Positions 1 through 6,641 of a stretch of DNA of 25,342 bases are shown here, in pieces. Origin of the DNA: Verrucomicrobiota bacterium (lineage in GTDB: Bacteria; Chlamydiota; Chlamydiia; Chlamydiales; JAEYWL01); the NCBI GenBank assembly GCA_023428915.1, contig JAEYWL010000026.1, positions 1 to 25,342 of the forward strand, in the 5' to 3' direction. Each line of letters starts with the position of its first letter. Position 1 is the first letter of the stretch. The notes under the pieces are model-generated. The model made no database searches. It was given only the letters and a program-made list of their open reading frames with translations, and had not been told where the DNA came from. Made by a program: the position numbers and the translations under genes.

Positions 1-18
1 CTTGCCAATTGAAACGCT

Positions 19-114
19 AAGCCCCTCGGCCAAGTCACGACTTGGCTCTTCGGGACTTATCCTTTCACTTGTCAAGTTCGGCAATGTTCAAGCGTGATTT
101 AGGGGCGCAACTTG
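19..114. repeat. Left arm of 96-bp perfect inverted repeat
   Basis: This segment is the exact reverse complement of 25247-25342, with no mismatch over 96 bp. On the inner side the similarity runs 8 more bases (6 of 8 identical) and stops at a TTAA (119-122 here, 25239-25242 on the right). The arm contains a short hairpin, GCCAAGTC-AC-GACTTGGC, at 29-46. Read on the minus strand from 122 it begins TTAAAACTCAAGTTGCGCCC, close to the termini of the smaller palindromic elements at 1139 and 1885. The outer limit cannot be seen because the right arm runs off the window. The arm encodes the last codons of the adjacent methyltransferase gene. Confidence 0.95.
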
Positions 115-1068
115 AGTTTTAAAAATAGTCCAGCAGCGATGTATTTTTTGATCCTTAAAATCTTCCGGTAGAGTTTTGCTGGTAATTTCTTTACTTGCAG
201 GAAATATGGTATTGTCAAATTTAAACCTGCGCGAATTGGTGCTGAAGATAATTTGCCCTTCATCGCTTAGCAATTTGCTGGATTTTGCAATTAGCTCAAT
301 ATAATCCTCTTGCACATCAAACATCCTCTCCATTTTTTTTGAACGGGAAATTGTAGGCGGATCAATAACAATTATGTCGTACTCTTCTCTCTCATAGTCT
401 AAAAACTTTAAACAGTCCTCCCTGACAATGAGGTTATGCTTTAGCGAAAGCCCATTCAAAATAAAATTGTCTTTTCCCCAAGCCGTATAAGTATTTGACA
501 TATCTACGCTTTTCGTAAAACTAGCGCCTCCTACGGCAGCATAAACGCTAAACGAACAGGTGTATGCAAATAGGTTTAACACCCTTTTTCCAGGAGCCAT
601 TTTACGTACAAGCTCTCTCGTCTGCCGATGATCTAAAAACAATCCAGTGTCTAAGTAATCCACTAAATTGATGTAAAATTTAATGCCATTTTCTAAAACG
701 GTAAAATAGTCGGCCCGATCTGCCAGCTTCTCATATTGCCGCGTTTCCTTGCTTCGCAAACGAGTACGCCAAAATAATGACTCCTCAGTGCTCCCAAATA
801 ATTCTTCAATAGCTTTATTCAACTTTTGCTGGAGTTCTTCCGAAGGCTCCTGAGCATCTTTAGAAGGCGCATAGTACTGAATACAAAAACGTCCCGCATA
901 GTAATCAATAGCTGCAGGGTAACCTGGCACTTCGCGGTCATAAATGCGGAAGCAATTAGTATCTAAACGTTTTGCCCATTTACGGATATGCCGGTAGTTG
1001 TTTCTTAGACAATTTTTAAACGGCGAACTTTTATCTTCACCATCAAGTATATCTGGAAGCTTATTCAT
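88..1068 (-). CDS. rlmK: RlmK-type 23S rRNA (guanine) methyltransferase
   Basis: Class I SAM-dependent methyltransferase, 326 aa, resembling the C-terminal (RlmK) half of the E. coli fusion RlmKL, which makes m7G2069 in 23S rRNA. The N-terminal part (about residues 18-70) has the family pattern of an RKWAKR stretch, then RIYDREVPGY and AIDYY. SAM motif I is VLNLFAYTCSFS at about 163-174, followed by the acidic motif DMSNTY. Motif IV is DPPT at 236-239, with the SRSKKMERMFDVQEDY stretch typical of this family. Near the end is IHRCW, matching the IHNCW of RlmK. The RlmL domain is absent, so this is a stand-alone enzyme. The last nine codons (QVAPLNHA plus stop) lie inside the terminal inverted repeat, so the native C-terminus was probably replaced. 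Base specificity is inferred from family only; a related RlmI-like role is possible. Confidence 0.85.
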   Translation of the reverse strand: MNKLPDILDGEDKSSPFKNCLRNNYRHIRKWAKRLDTNCFRIYDREVPGYPAAIDYYAGRFCIQYYAPSKDAQEPSEELQQKLNKAIEELFGSTEESLFWRTRLRSKETRQYEKLADRADYFTVLENGIKFYINLVDYLDTGLFLDHRQTRELVRKMAPGKRVLNLFAYTCSFSVYAAVGGASFTKSVDMSNTYTAWGKDNFILNGLSLKHNLIVREDCLKFLDYEREEYDIIVIDPPTISRSKKMERMFDVQEDYIELIAKSSKLLSDEGQIIFSTNSRRFKFDNTIFPASKEITSKTLPEDFKDQKIHRCWTIFKTQVAPLNHA

Positions 1069-1138
1069 GCTTATACTCTAAAATTTCATGCCATATCTAT
1101 GCGCCATCCTATAGAGGCTGGTCCATTGAAAAGGGCCT

Positions 1139-1237
1139 TTAAACCCGACTTGCTGCCTTCTAAGATTCAGATTCGAGCTCCTAGAGAGAAAATAATTTCG
1201 AATAGGACTTATTATAAGGCAGCAAGTCGGGTTTTAA
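1139..1237. repeat. TTAA-bounded palindromic element, copy 1
   Basis: About 94-bp element with perfect terminal inverted repeats: CCCGACTTGCTGCCTT at 1144-1159 and AAGGCAGCAAGTCGGG at 1216-1231. A TTAA lies at each edge (1139-1142, 1234-1237). An inner ATTCGA / TCGAAT pair extends the hairpin. It is about 90% identical to copy 2 at 1885-1983. The form is that of a non-autonomous MITE or REP-like element: no transposase ORF fits, and a 76-aa open frame across it (1099-1329) looks accidental. It sits in the leader region upstream of the two lipoprotein genes and upstream of rlmK on the other strand. Confidence 0.9.
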
Positions 1238-1288
1238 CATTAAAAGGAGGTTTTTATTTGGAAAAAGTCTATTCGATAAAAGAGACAA

Positions 1289-1317
1289 TTGCAATTAAAG
1301 ATTTTTTTGCATACAAA
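1289..1317 (+). promoter_or_regulatory. Predicted sigma-70-type promoter for the lipoprotein pair
   Basis: TTGCAA at 1289-1294 and TACAAA at 1312-1317 are separated by 17 bp. This would start transcription near 1324, just ahead of the GAGG ribosome site at about 1335 and the ATG at 1345. The match is moderate (-35 is 4-5 of 6, -10 is 4 of 6) and it rests on pattern only. Confidence 0.4.
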
Positions 1318-1344
1318 AGCCAGTTATAACCAGTGAGGTATTTT

Positions 1345-1575
1345 ATGAAAAAACTGTCGTTATTACTGCTCGCATGTTCGTTAACTAGCTGCTCCATGAT
1401 TCAAGAAACAATGGCAGCTCTAGAGTGCAACCGTCAAGCCATTGACAGAAGCACATGTGTAATTGAAGAAAATATACAAGCAATCAATCAAGCAAATGCT
1501 AGCATTGCTGAAAACCGCAGACAGCTTGACGCCATTAATGCAGTTCTACGCAAAGAAGCTCAAGCAGCAAAATAG
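1345..1575 (+). CDS. Small lipoprotein, first of a tandem paralogous pair
   Basis: 76-aa predicted lipoprotein. The start MKKLSLLLLACSLTSCSM is preceded by GAGG 6-7 nt upstream. It gives a short lysine n-region, a leucine-rich core and a good lipobox LTSC (Cys at residue 16). The mature part is a helical, coiled-coil-like stretch rich in Asn, Glu, Ala and Ile, with spaced motifs (ST..IEEN, AINQAN, IAENRRQL). These also appear in the next gene, so the two look like an ancient tandem duplication. The size and repeated polar/hydrophobic spacing recall Lpp-type envelope lipoproteins or alanine-zipper spacers, but no named family was recognised. It is cotranscribed with the gene 17 nt downstream. 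Confidence 0.8.
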   Translation: MKKLSLLLLACSLTSCSMIQETMAALECNRQAIDRSTCVIEENIQAINQANASIAENRRQLDAINAVLRKEAQAAK

Positions 1576-1592
1576 CAATGTTGGAGGAAAAC

Positions 1593-1838
1593 ATGAAAGC
1601 ACTTAATGTACTTATAAAAGGGATTCCACTGCTGCTGATAGTGGGCATGAGCACTGGCTGTTCAATGGTCAATCAAATGAATGATCTGGTAAACACCAGT
1701 ACATATTCTATTGAGGCAAATGCTGATGCGGTTGAAAGAAACACAGCACAAGTCCGCTACAATGCTTATTTAGTCAATCAGAGCACTCAAGCAATCATTG
1801 AGAACCATCGTCTGATAGAAACGCTTAATGCGGAGTAG
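1593..1838 (+). CDS. Small lipoprotein, second of a tandem paralogous pair
   Basis: 81-aa predicted lipoprotein. The start at 1593 is chosen because GGAGG lies 5 nt upstream; an in-frame ATG 15 nt earlier has no such site. A hydrophobic segment (LIKGIPLLLIVGMSTGC) ends at a Cys in STGC. The residue at -3 is Ser rather than the usual Leu/Val, so this lipobox is weaker than that of its neighbour. The mature region shares the ST..IE.N..A..RN, VNQSTQAI and IENHRLIETLN pattern with the upstream paralogue, suggesting a coiled coil. A strong terminator follows 2 nt after the stop, closing a two-gene operon. Function unknown; envelope location is inferred from the signal peptide. Confidence 0.78.
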   Translation: MKALNVLIKGIPLLLIVGMSTGCSMVNQMNDLVNTSTYSIEANADAVERNTAQVRYNAYLVNQSTQAIIENHRLIETLNAE

Positions 1839-1839
1839 C

Positions 1840-1886
1840 AAATAAAAAGACCGCCGGCTGTTTTGCAGCCGGCGGTCTTTTTATTT
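1840..1886. terminator. Strong bidirectional intrinsic terminator
   Basis: Perfect 21-bp inverted repeat (1840-1860 and 1866-1886) with loop TTTTG. The GC core is GACCGCCGGCTG / CAGCCGGCGGTC, flanked by A-rich and T-rich tracts on both sides, so it can work in either direction. It ends the lipoprotein pair (+) and can also stop transcription from the minus-strand gene at 1984-2583. Confidence 0.93.
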
Positions 1887-1983
1887 AACCCCGACTTGCT
1901 ACCTTCTAAGAGTCAGATTCGAGTTCTTGGAGAGAAAATAATTTCGAATATGACTTATTATAAGGTAGCAAGCCGGGTTTTAA
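1885..1983. repeat. TTAA-bounded palindromic element, copy 2
   Basis: About 94-bp element in the same orientation as copy 1 (1139-1237) and about 90% identical to it. Terminal repeats are CCCGACTTGCTACCTT and AAGGTAGCAAGCCGGG, with TTAA at 1885-1888 and 1980-1983. Relative to copy 1 the pair G1155-C1220 is replaced by A1901-T1966, so both arms changed together. It lies directly between the terminator and the stop codon of the minus-strand gene at 1984. Confidence 0.9.
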
Positions 1984-2583
1984 CTAGCCGCCCCTTATAA
2001 GAGAAACCAGCTTGTCTTTATTTACAAAGCTCTTAGGTCCAAACCACAAGCTCCAAAGAGCAACCGCAAAGTCTTTATTAGAGAAAGTCCCCACTTGCTT
2101 GCCATTGATAAACACTACTATGTTTCCACCAGGAAGCCATTGCAGAATATGCTGGTCCCCGCTTTTCACATCTTGTGTAAAGAGCCCGAGATATTTATTA
2201 ATGTCCGGCTGCAGCTGATTTAATTGATCTGGTGATAGGGCATTTTGGAAAGATTCCTGATAACCAGTTTTTACTTTATCAAGGGGAGCATCATGCACCC
2301 ATTTAATTGTGAGTTGCTTTGCTTTACCGTCTTGCAGGATTTGCTGGAAAATATCAGCATTAGAGTTCAAGCTCCCTTCCATGTAATGCGCTACGCTGTA
2401 CACCTTAACAAAAAACTTTTTGCGAGTAGCCACTCCAGTTGCATTAAGAGTGAACTTTTGCCCGCCTTTATCAATAGTCACAGTGCTTGGAAACACTTCG
2501 CCGGTAGAATTATCCTTAACGTCGGCAAAGGCTAATAGCGGAAGAGACAGAATAGCGAGACCGAACCATCTTATAATATTCAT
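1984..2583 (-). CDS. Secreted chalcone-isomerase-like domain protein
   Basis: 199-aa protein with a signal peptide (MNIIRWFGLAILSLPLLAFA, cleavage after AFA). The start at 2583 is preferred over an in-frame upstream ATG because AAGGAGG precedes it and the signal peptide begins there. The mature part matches the bacterial chalcone-isomerase-like fold (CHI_3 type): TGVATRKKFFVKVYSVAHYM near the start, IKWVHDAPLDKVKTGYQESF in the middle, and a GNIVVFINGKQVGTF segment followed by LWSLWFGPKSFVNKDKLV. Bacterial members are periplasmic and mostly of unknown function, probably binding a fatty acid or small ligand rather than isomerising flavonoids. Palindromic copy 2 abuts its TAG stop. Confidence 0.8.
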   Translation of the reverse strand: MNIIRWFGLAILSLPLLAFADVKDNSTGEVFPSTVTIDKGGQKFTLNATGVATRKKFFVKVYSVAHYMEGSLNSNADIFQQILQDGKAKQLTIKWVHDAPLDKVKTGYQESFQNALSPDQLNQLQPDINKYLGLFTQDVKSGDQHILQWLPGGNIVVFINGKQVGTFSNKDFAVALWSLWFGPKSFVNKDKLVSLIRGG

Positions 2584-2644
2584 AAAACCCTCCTTGTTAT
2601 GTATCCGTTGTTGTAACAAAATCGCTATATGTAAGCAATTTATT

Positions 2645-2685
2645 CAACTTAAAAAGTTGCCAAATTATCGGTTCCCCACTATTAA
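2645..2685 (+). promoter_or_regulatory. Predicted promoter with overlapping hairpin/operator-like site
   Basis: TTGCCA at 2657-2662 and TATTAA at 2680-2685 are 17 bp apart, about 40 nt ahead of the thioredoxin gene start. A perfect 6-bp inverted repeat, CAACTT-AAA-AAGTTG (2645-2659), overlaps the -35 box. It could be an operator in this divergent intergenic region, or chance in AT-rich DNA. Confidence 0.35.
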
Positions 2686-2726
2686 TAAAGATAATTAACA
2701 TTTGCAAACCAGGATAGGGTAGGAAT

Positions 2727-3527
2727 ATGAATACATCAATGAAAGTTACCGCATTAGTTGTGGCTGCTGTAGTTGCTATTGGAGCAGTCTTTGCTATAAT
2801 AAAACATTCTGAGTCAAAACCGTCCAATAATGAAGATCTTAAGGTTATAATTGGAAAAACGATCCTCCCTCCTCAAGTAGATCCCCTGATTGCTATGCTA
2901 GCAGTTGAGATGGCAAACAACTCGAATAAAAAAATAGATACCGATGTCATTATTAAACAATTTCATGTTGCAGCCCAGCAGCCGCAGAATTTCGCTAAAT
3001 TTGAAAAAGTCTATACAGAACATTTCAGTGCTGATGAACTTAGCGAACTGCGCAAAATGATTGAGAACCCGGTATTTGAGAAGTATCTGCAAGAAAACTC
3101 AAATATTGCCCAAACCCAGTTGGCTGTAGTGCGTCAAGTGTTAACAGACCTTATCAATGATAATGCCGGTAAAGGCACTGATGAAAAAAGCTACTACAGC
3201 GGCAGGCCGAACCAAGTTATTGAACTTACAGATAAGAACTTTGACCAAATTATGAAAGGCGGCAAACCTGTAATTATCGATGTCTACGCTTCTTGGTGTC
3301 AGGCTTGCATAGCTATGGCCCCTGCCTATGAAGAATTAAGCAATGAATTTAACGATGTTGCATTCACTAAATTGAATTACGATCTCTATAAGAATTTAAT
3401 TGGCAAGTATACTATCAATGGCTTACCCACACTGATTTTCTTAAAAAGCAATGGGGAAAGCAAAGTGATTATGGGTATGAAAAGCAAAGAAGAACTAAGA
3501 GCATTAGTACAGCACTTTAAGGGATAA
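2727..3527 (+). CDS. Membrane-anchored periplasmic thioredoxin-like protein with DUF2059-like middle domain
   Basis: 266 aa in three parts. Residues 6-26 form one hydrophobic segment (VTALVVAAVVAIGAVFAIIK), probably a signal anchor facing the periplasm. Residues about 60-145 are helical and resemble DUF2059, for example YTEHFSADELSELRKMIENP followed by FEKYL. Residues about 160-266 are a thioredoxin fold with ASWCQAC (redox Cys191 and Cys194) and the cis-proline segment NGLPTLIF. The Gln-Ala pair between the cysteines is unlike the Gly-Pro of thioredoxin. It probably reduces or exchanges disulphides in envelope proteins. Only 2 nt separate its stop from the next membrane gene, so the two are very likely cotranscribed. 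Confidence 0.85.
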   Translation: MNTSMKVTALVVAAVVAIGAVFAIIKHSESKPSNNEDLKVIIGKTILPPQVDPLIAMLAVEMANNSNKKIDTDVIIKQFHVAAQQPQNFAKFEKVYTEHFSADELSELRKMIENPVFEKYLQENSNIAQTQLAVVRQVLTDLINDNAGKGTDEKSYYSGRPNQVIELTDKNFDQIMKGGKPVIIDVYASWCQACIAMAPAYEELSNEFNDVAFTKLNYDLYKNLIGKYTINGLPTLIFLKSNGESKVIMGMKSKEELRALVQHFKG

Positions 3528-3529
3528 CC

Positions 3530-4018
3530 ATGTTAGCTATTTTTCTCTTTATTGTAGCTATCTTATTTTCTTTAGCTCATCTGGCTTATGCAGGAAAGTG
3601 GACGCCAGCCTACAGAGCTGAAGTATTTTTAAGTTATGTACTCTTGCTTTGCGTCGGGGTAATGTCAACTATTGGCGCCTTTATGCATCTAGTCATGGGC
3701 CCGGAAACTGCTCATATGATTGGCTGGGCGCCTGGCAGCCCATTTCAATTTGAAATCGGCGCGGCTAACTTAGCATTCGCTTTTCTGGGGCTTATGAGCT
3801 ATTCCATTCGAGGAAGTTTTTGGGAAGCTGCAATTTTTGGTTTCTCAGTTTTTGTGCTGGGCTGTTTTGTCGGGCACGTCATTAACTACTTTGAGACTGG
3901 GAATACAGCGCCCTATAACATAGGCATTGCTATTTGGTTTTATGATCTAATATTGCCTTTTATTCTTCTTGGAACCCTTGCCTATCTAAGAAATGCACAG
4001 CGACTCGAAAAAAATTGA
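3530..4018 (+). CDS. DUF6790-type integral membrane protein
   Basis: 162-aa polytopic membrane protein with about four hydrophobic segments: near 1-20, 33-57, 80-92/100-118 and 135-155. The stretch IGWAPGSPFQFEIGAANLAF and the conserved polar residues FVGHVINYFETGN are what I associate with DUF6790 membrane proteins, whose role is unknown. Its start lies 2 nt after the thioredoxin stop and a third envelope gene starts 22 nt after its own stop. The three probably form an operon, perhaps concerned with envelope redox or assembly (inference from neighbours only). Confidence 0.75.
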   Translation: MLAIFLFIVAILFSLAHLAYAGKWTPAYRAEVFLSYVLLLCVGVMSTIGAFMHLVMGPETAHMIGWAPGSPFQFEIGAANLAFAFLGLMSYSIRGSFWEAAIFGFSVFVLGCFVGHVINYFETGNTAPYNIGIAIWFYDLILPFILLGTLAYLRNAQRLEKN

Positions 4019-4040
4019 CCAATTAAAGGAAGCGATCATC

Positions 4041-4664
4041 ATGCGTATATTTTCATTTTTTTTATTTGCCGCTCTTAGTCTTTTTTCGGAGGCTACTTGC
4101 GAAATTCTAAATGGGCCGGCCAAGCTCTATTTAAAGATGCTGGATAATTTAGAGGTCAATGGTTTTGCCACCCTGGAGTTGGTGCAAGCAGAATCAGTAA
4201 CTGTACATGGCCCCTTAAAATTTTCCCGCTTGCGCGTAGAAAATGCTGTAGATGTTACAGGGCCTGTAAATGGTTATAAAGGCGAATTTGGCAGCTTAAA
4301 AGTACTGGGCCCTGTTGATGTGAATTATGTGCGCACTGGCTCGCTGCAAGTTTCCGGGCCTGTAACTGCAACACATATTGAAGTAAGCAAACAGGCTGAA
4401 GTGTTTGGCCCCCTGACAGTTACAGATGGCCGCTTTGAGAATATCATCGTCACTGCAGACACTATTACGCTAGAAAATGTTACTGCAAAAGATATTACCA
4501 TTAAGCCTACTAAAGAACCTGAACAGGTGCTTATTCTCAAAGGCGACACTAACATCAGTGGAAATATTCTATTTGAGTCGGGCCGCGGTGTTATTCAACA
4601 CGATGACAAAGTGATCATACATGGCACAGTCTCAGGAACTAAGACGGATAAATCTGAAGAATAA
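4041..4664 (+). CDS. Secreted GP-repeat beta-helix (bactofilin-like) protein
   Basis: 207 aa. The start at 4041 is chosen because AAAGGAAG precedes it at good distance and a signal peptide (MRIFSFFLFAALSLFSEATC) begins there. The mature protein is built of short repeats about 16-17 residues apart, each with an hxVxGP(L/V) core: VTVHGPLKF, VDVTGPVNG, LKVLGPVDV, LQVSGPVTA, AEVFGPLTV. This periodicity fits a beta-helix in which each repeat is one turn, as in bactofilins. Bactofilins are normally cytoplasmic, and this one carries an export signal. Last gene of the thioredoxin/DUF6790 run; its 3' end overlaps the convergent gene by 26 bp. Function not recognised; it could be a polymer-forming or surface protein. 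Confidence 0.65.
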   Translation: MRIFSFFLFAALSLFSEATCEILNGPAKLYLKMLDNLEVNGFATLELVQAESVTVHGPLKFSRLRVENAVDVTGPVNGYKGEFGSLKVLGPVDVNYVRTGSLQVSGPVTATHIEVSKQAEVFGPLTVTDGRFENIIVTADTITLENVTAKDITIKPTKEPEQVLILKGDTNISGNILFESGRGVIQHDDKVIIHGTVSGTKTDKSEE

Positions 4665-5043
4665 TTGGAGGGGCTTCATAGTAAGTCCCGCCAACTTTTA
4701 CCTTAATGATAGGCAAGGTATGTTGACCCGTAGATAATCCACCTACCTGAAAGCGGTAAATCGTTACCTGTAAGTTACTCATAGATGACATTAATACATT
4801 CTGCACAAATTCAACCTCCAGCTCCTTATCCCCGATCATAAAACTATTTTGATCTACCGGAACATTTGCATCATGTGTGACCATTACTGTCCCGCTTAAG
4901 GGTAATCCTGCACGTAAATGGTCATATTCATCGATCTCTGCACTGATTTGCACATTTTCTTGATACACTAGAACATTGGCCTCAGGAGGAGGTGTTTGCG
5001 ATGGCAAATTGCCGGCTATTAAAAGAAGCGATAGTATATACAT
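4639..5043 (-). CDS. Small secreted beta-rich protein (BatD-like Ig fold)
   Basis: 134 aa with a short N-terminal hydrophobic segment (MYILSLLLIAGNLPS) that looks like a signal peptide. AAGGTG lies 7 nt upstream of the ATG. The rest has alternating hydrophobic residues typical of a beta sandwich: LPLSGTVMVTHD, FMIGDKELEVEFV, VTIYRFQVGGLSTGQHTLP and IIKVKVGGTYYEAPPIIL. The last two resemble the end of Ig-like domains in BatD and other aerotolerance or adhesin proteins. I do not recognise a precise family. Its 3' end overlaps the convergent GP-repeat gene by 26 bp. Confidence 0.65.
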   Translation of the reverse strand: MYILSLLLIAGNLPSQTPPPEANVLVYQENVQISAEIDEYDHLRAGLPLSGTVMVTHDANVPVDQNSFMIGDKELEVEFVQNVLMSSMSNLQVTIYRFQVGGLSTGQHTLPIIKVKVGGTYYEAPPIILQIYPS

Positions 5044-5248
5044 AATTCACCTTCTGTGTGTTTATTAATAATTTATTTATTTCCTCTCTGTGATCTCCGT
5101 GGTTAAAAAAAATCTTTACTAGCACTCACTATTTTTTATTTTAAAGCATTTTAAAATTAGAGATCATTACATTTTAATTAGATCTTTACTTTATTTTAAC
5201 GAGTATTAGTTATGATTTGTATAAAACAAGAAAAACAATTGGACAACA

Positions 5249-6310
5249 ATGGTAAAACCAGCAGGAAAACAGCTTGCCGTTAATAGTAAGAATACTTTAC
5301 TTGATTTGCAGCAGGTTAATAATAGGCAAAACCAAACCACCCCCCTGGATAAAATCATTACTGTTCTGAGCTATCCCTTGCAAAAATGGGAGGCGGCTAA
5401 GGGTGTTATCACAACTCCGATAGCAGAGCACACTGTTAAATTAGCTTCAAAAATTCCTATTGGCGGCGATTGGCATCAAAAGCGGTGCCAAGATATTGCG
5501 GCCAAAAGCGCGAAAAAATTCCTTGCAAGCTCAAAAATTCCTGTAGCAAAGATTGAGCATGCCATAAAAAAAGTAATACGCATTTCAATACAATTTATTT
5601 GCAGCTTAAAACCTGTAGCAACTGTGTTGGCAGAGGTAAAGAAGCTGTATAAAAATGAAACTGTGGCCAAATTCGCGGATTCACTAAATGCGTCTGATAA
5701 TAAAATTGCCCAATTCATTGGCCGCAATCTGGCAAAATTGCAAGAACTTCCACAAACAATTGAGCAAATTAATTTGGAAGATATGTTGGCCAATCGAGTA
5801 TTTTATCCCCTAATTCTTTCTTTGGAGCGTAAAGCAGCTGAAGCGGCAGTCCAATCCGGATTAAGCATGGCCATAGACACTGGCATCATCTGGGCATGCG
5901 GTGGTTTTGGCCTTGCCGGTGGAGTTTCACAAATTTTTGAAGGGATGAGCCAGGCAAGCACTGTAGCAAGCGGCGCCCAGATTGCCGGTTTAACTTATGT
6001 GGCAGGCAAACCTGTTTACAACGTTACGAAACTCGTATATCAGGGTTATGCTTTTAAAAAAGAGCTTAAAAAAATAGAAGAAGTCTTGTCGAAAGTTAAC
6101 CTGCAGCCTATCATAGATAAATTGCAGCTAAGCAGCTTGCCAAAAGCCTACGTTGAGCATGCCATAAGAGCTGTAATGGTCATTATGTTAGAAAGCGGGG
6201 CCTACTCAATGCTGGCAGGCCCGGTAGATTTGCAAGAAACACTCGAAAAACCTGAGAAGCTAATCGCATTCTTGAATAAACTCTCTCAGACTATTGGTAA
6301 TCTCACTTAA
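5249..6310 (+). CDS. Hypothetical 353-aa alpha-helical protein
   Basis: No family recognised. The protein lacks an N-terminal signal peptide. It is mostly amphipathic helix and basic in its first half (pI clearly high: many Lys, few acids). It has a weakly hydrophobic glycine-rich stretch, IIWACGGFGLAGG, at roughly 213-225, and a second hydrophobic run, AVMVIMLESGAYSMLAG, near 310-325. The motif EHAI followed by a basic residue and a hydrophobic helix occurs twice (about residues 103 and 305), hinting at an internal duplication. The gene stands alone after a 205-bp AT-rich intergenic stretch and has only a weak ribosome site (GGAC). A host-directed or membrane-associated role in a chlamydia-like organism is possible but unsupported. 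Confidence 0.7.
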   Translation: MVKPAGKQLAVNSKNTLLDLQQVNNRQNQTTPLDKIITVLSYPLQKWEAAKGVITTPIAEHTVKLASKIPIGGDWHQKRCQDIAAKSAKKFLASSKIPVAKIEHAIKKVIRISIQFICSLKPVATVLAEVKKLYKNETVAKFADSLNASDNKIAQFIGRNLAKLQELPQTIEQINLEDMLANRVFYPLILSLERKAAEAAVQSGLSMAIDTGIIWACGGFGLAGGVSQIFEGMSQASTVASGAQIAGLTYVAGKPVYNVTKLVYQGYAFKKELKKIEEVLSKVNLQPIIDKLQLSSLPKAYVEHAIRAVMVIMLESGAYSMLAGPVDLQETLEKPEKLIAFLNKLSQTIGNLT

Positions 6311-6312
6311 TT

Positions 6313-6573
6313 TTAGGGAGTTGGATTATTGCGTTTTAAAAAGAGATGGTAGAGAAACAAAATAATTAAGGCTCCAACTACCGACATAATAAAGCCGGCC
6401 GGTTCATTATCCTTATACATCCCTAAAACCTGCCCCAAGTATTTCCCGACAACTGCACCCGCAATACCTAACAAAGTAGTCACGATAAAACCAGCTGAAT
6501 CTTTTCCCGGCATGAGAAAACGAGCGATAAGGCCGACAAAAAAGCCGATAATGATGGCTAAAAGAACTGACAT
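6313..6573 (-). CDS. GlsB/YeaQ/YmgE-family small membrane protein
   Basis: 86 aa with three hydrophobic segments. The family pattern starts IIIGFFVGLIARFLMPGKD, continues with GFIVTTLLGIAGAVVGKYLG and ends with GFIMSVVGALIILFLYHLF. This is the transglycosylase-associated / GlsB-YeaQ-YmgE family: small inner-membrane proteins linked to stress response, with unknown biochemical activity despite the name. AAAAGGAG precedes the ATG. Its stop is 2 nt from that of the convergent 353-aa gene, with no hairpin between them. Confidence 0.9.
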   Translation of the reverse strand: MSVLLAIIIGFFVGLIARFLMPGKDSAGFIVTTLLGIAGAVVGKYLGQVLGMYKDNEPAGFIMSVVGALIILFLYHLFLKRNNPTP

Positions 6574-6620
6574 ACTAACTCCTTTTCTGCTATCACAAAT
6601 AAGATATTTCTTATCTTTTA

Positions 6621-6626
6621 TATAAT
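6621..6626 (+). promoter_or_regulatory. Consensus -10 box close to the SET gene start
   Basis: A perfect TATAAT lies 15 nt ahead of the ATG at 6642 and no clear Shine-Dalgarno is visible. Transcription would start about 8-10 nt before the ATG, giving a very short leader. No good -35 is seen. Confidence 0.45.
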
Positions 6627-6641
6627 AGCAAACCTGATTGC

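Noticed and set aside
1099..1329. 76-aa open frame covering palindromic element copy 1, including a 23-codon TTG-start ORF from 1258 with a strong AAGGAGG site.
   Set aside because: The long frame is mostly repeat DNA with no gene-like composition. The short TTG ORF has a good ribosome site, but its product (EKVYSIKETIAIKDFF...) matches nothing I know and it overlaps the predicted promoter of the lipoprotein genes; too uncertain to list.
5044..5248. AT-rich 205-bp gap with CTCTCTGTGATCTCCGTGG, resembling repeats seen in other bacteria.
   Set aside because: Only one copy is present in the window and no structure or ORF could be seen; probably just leader and promoter DNA.
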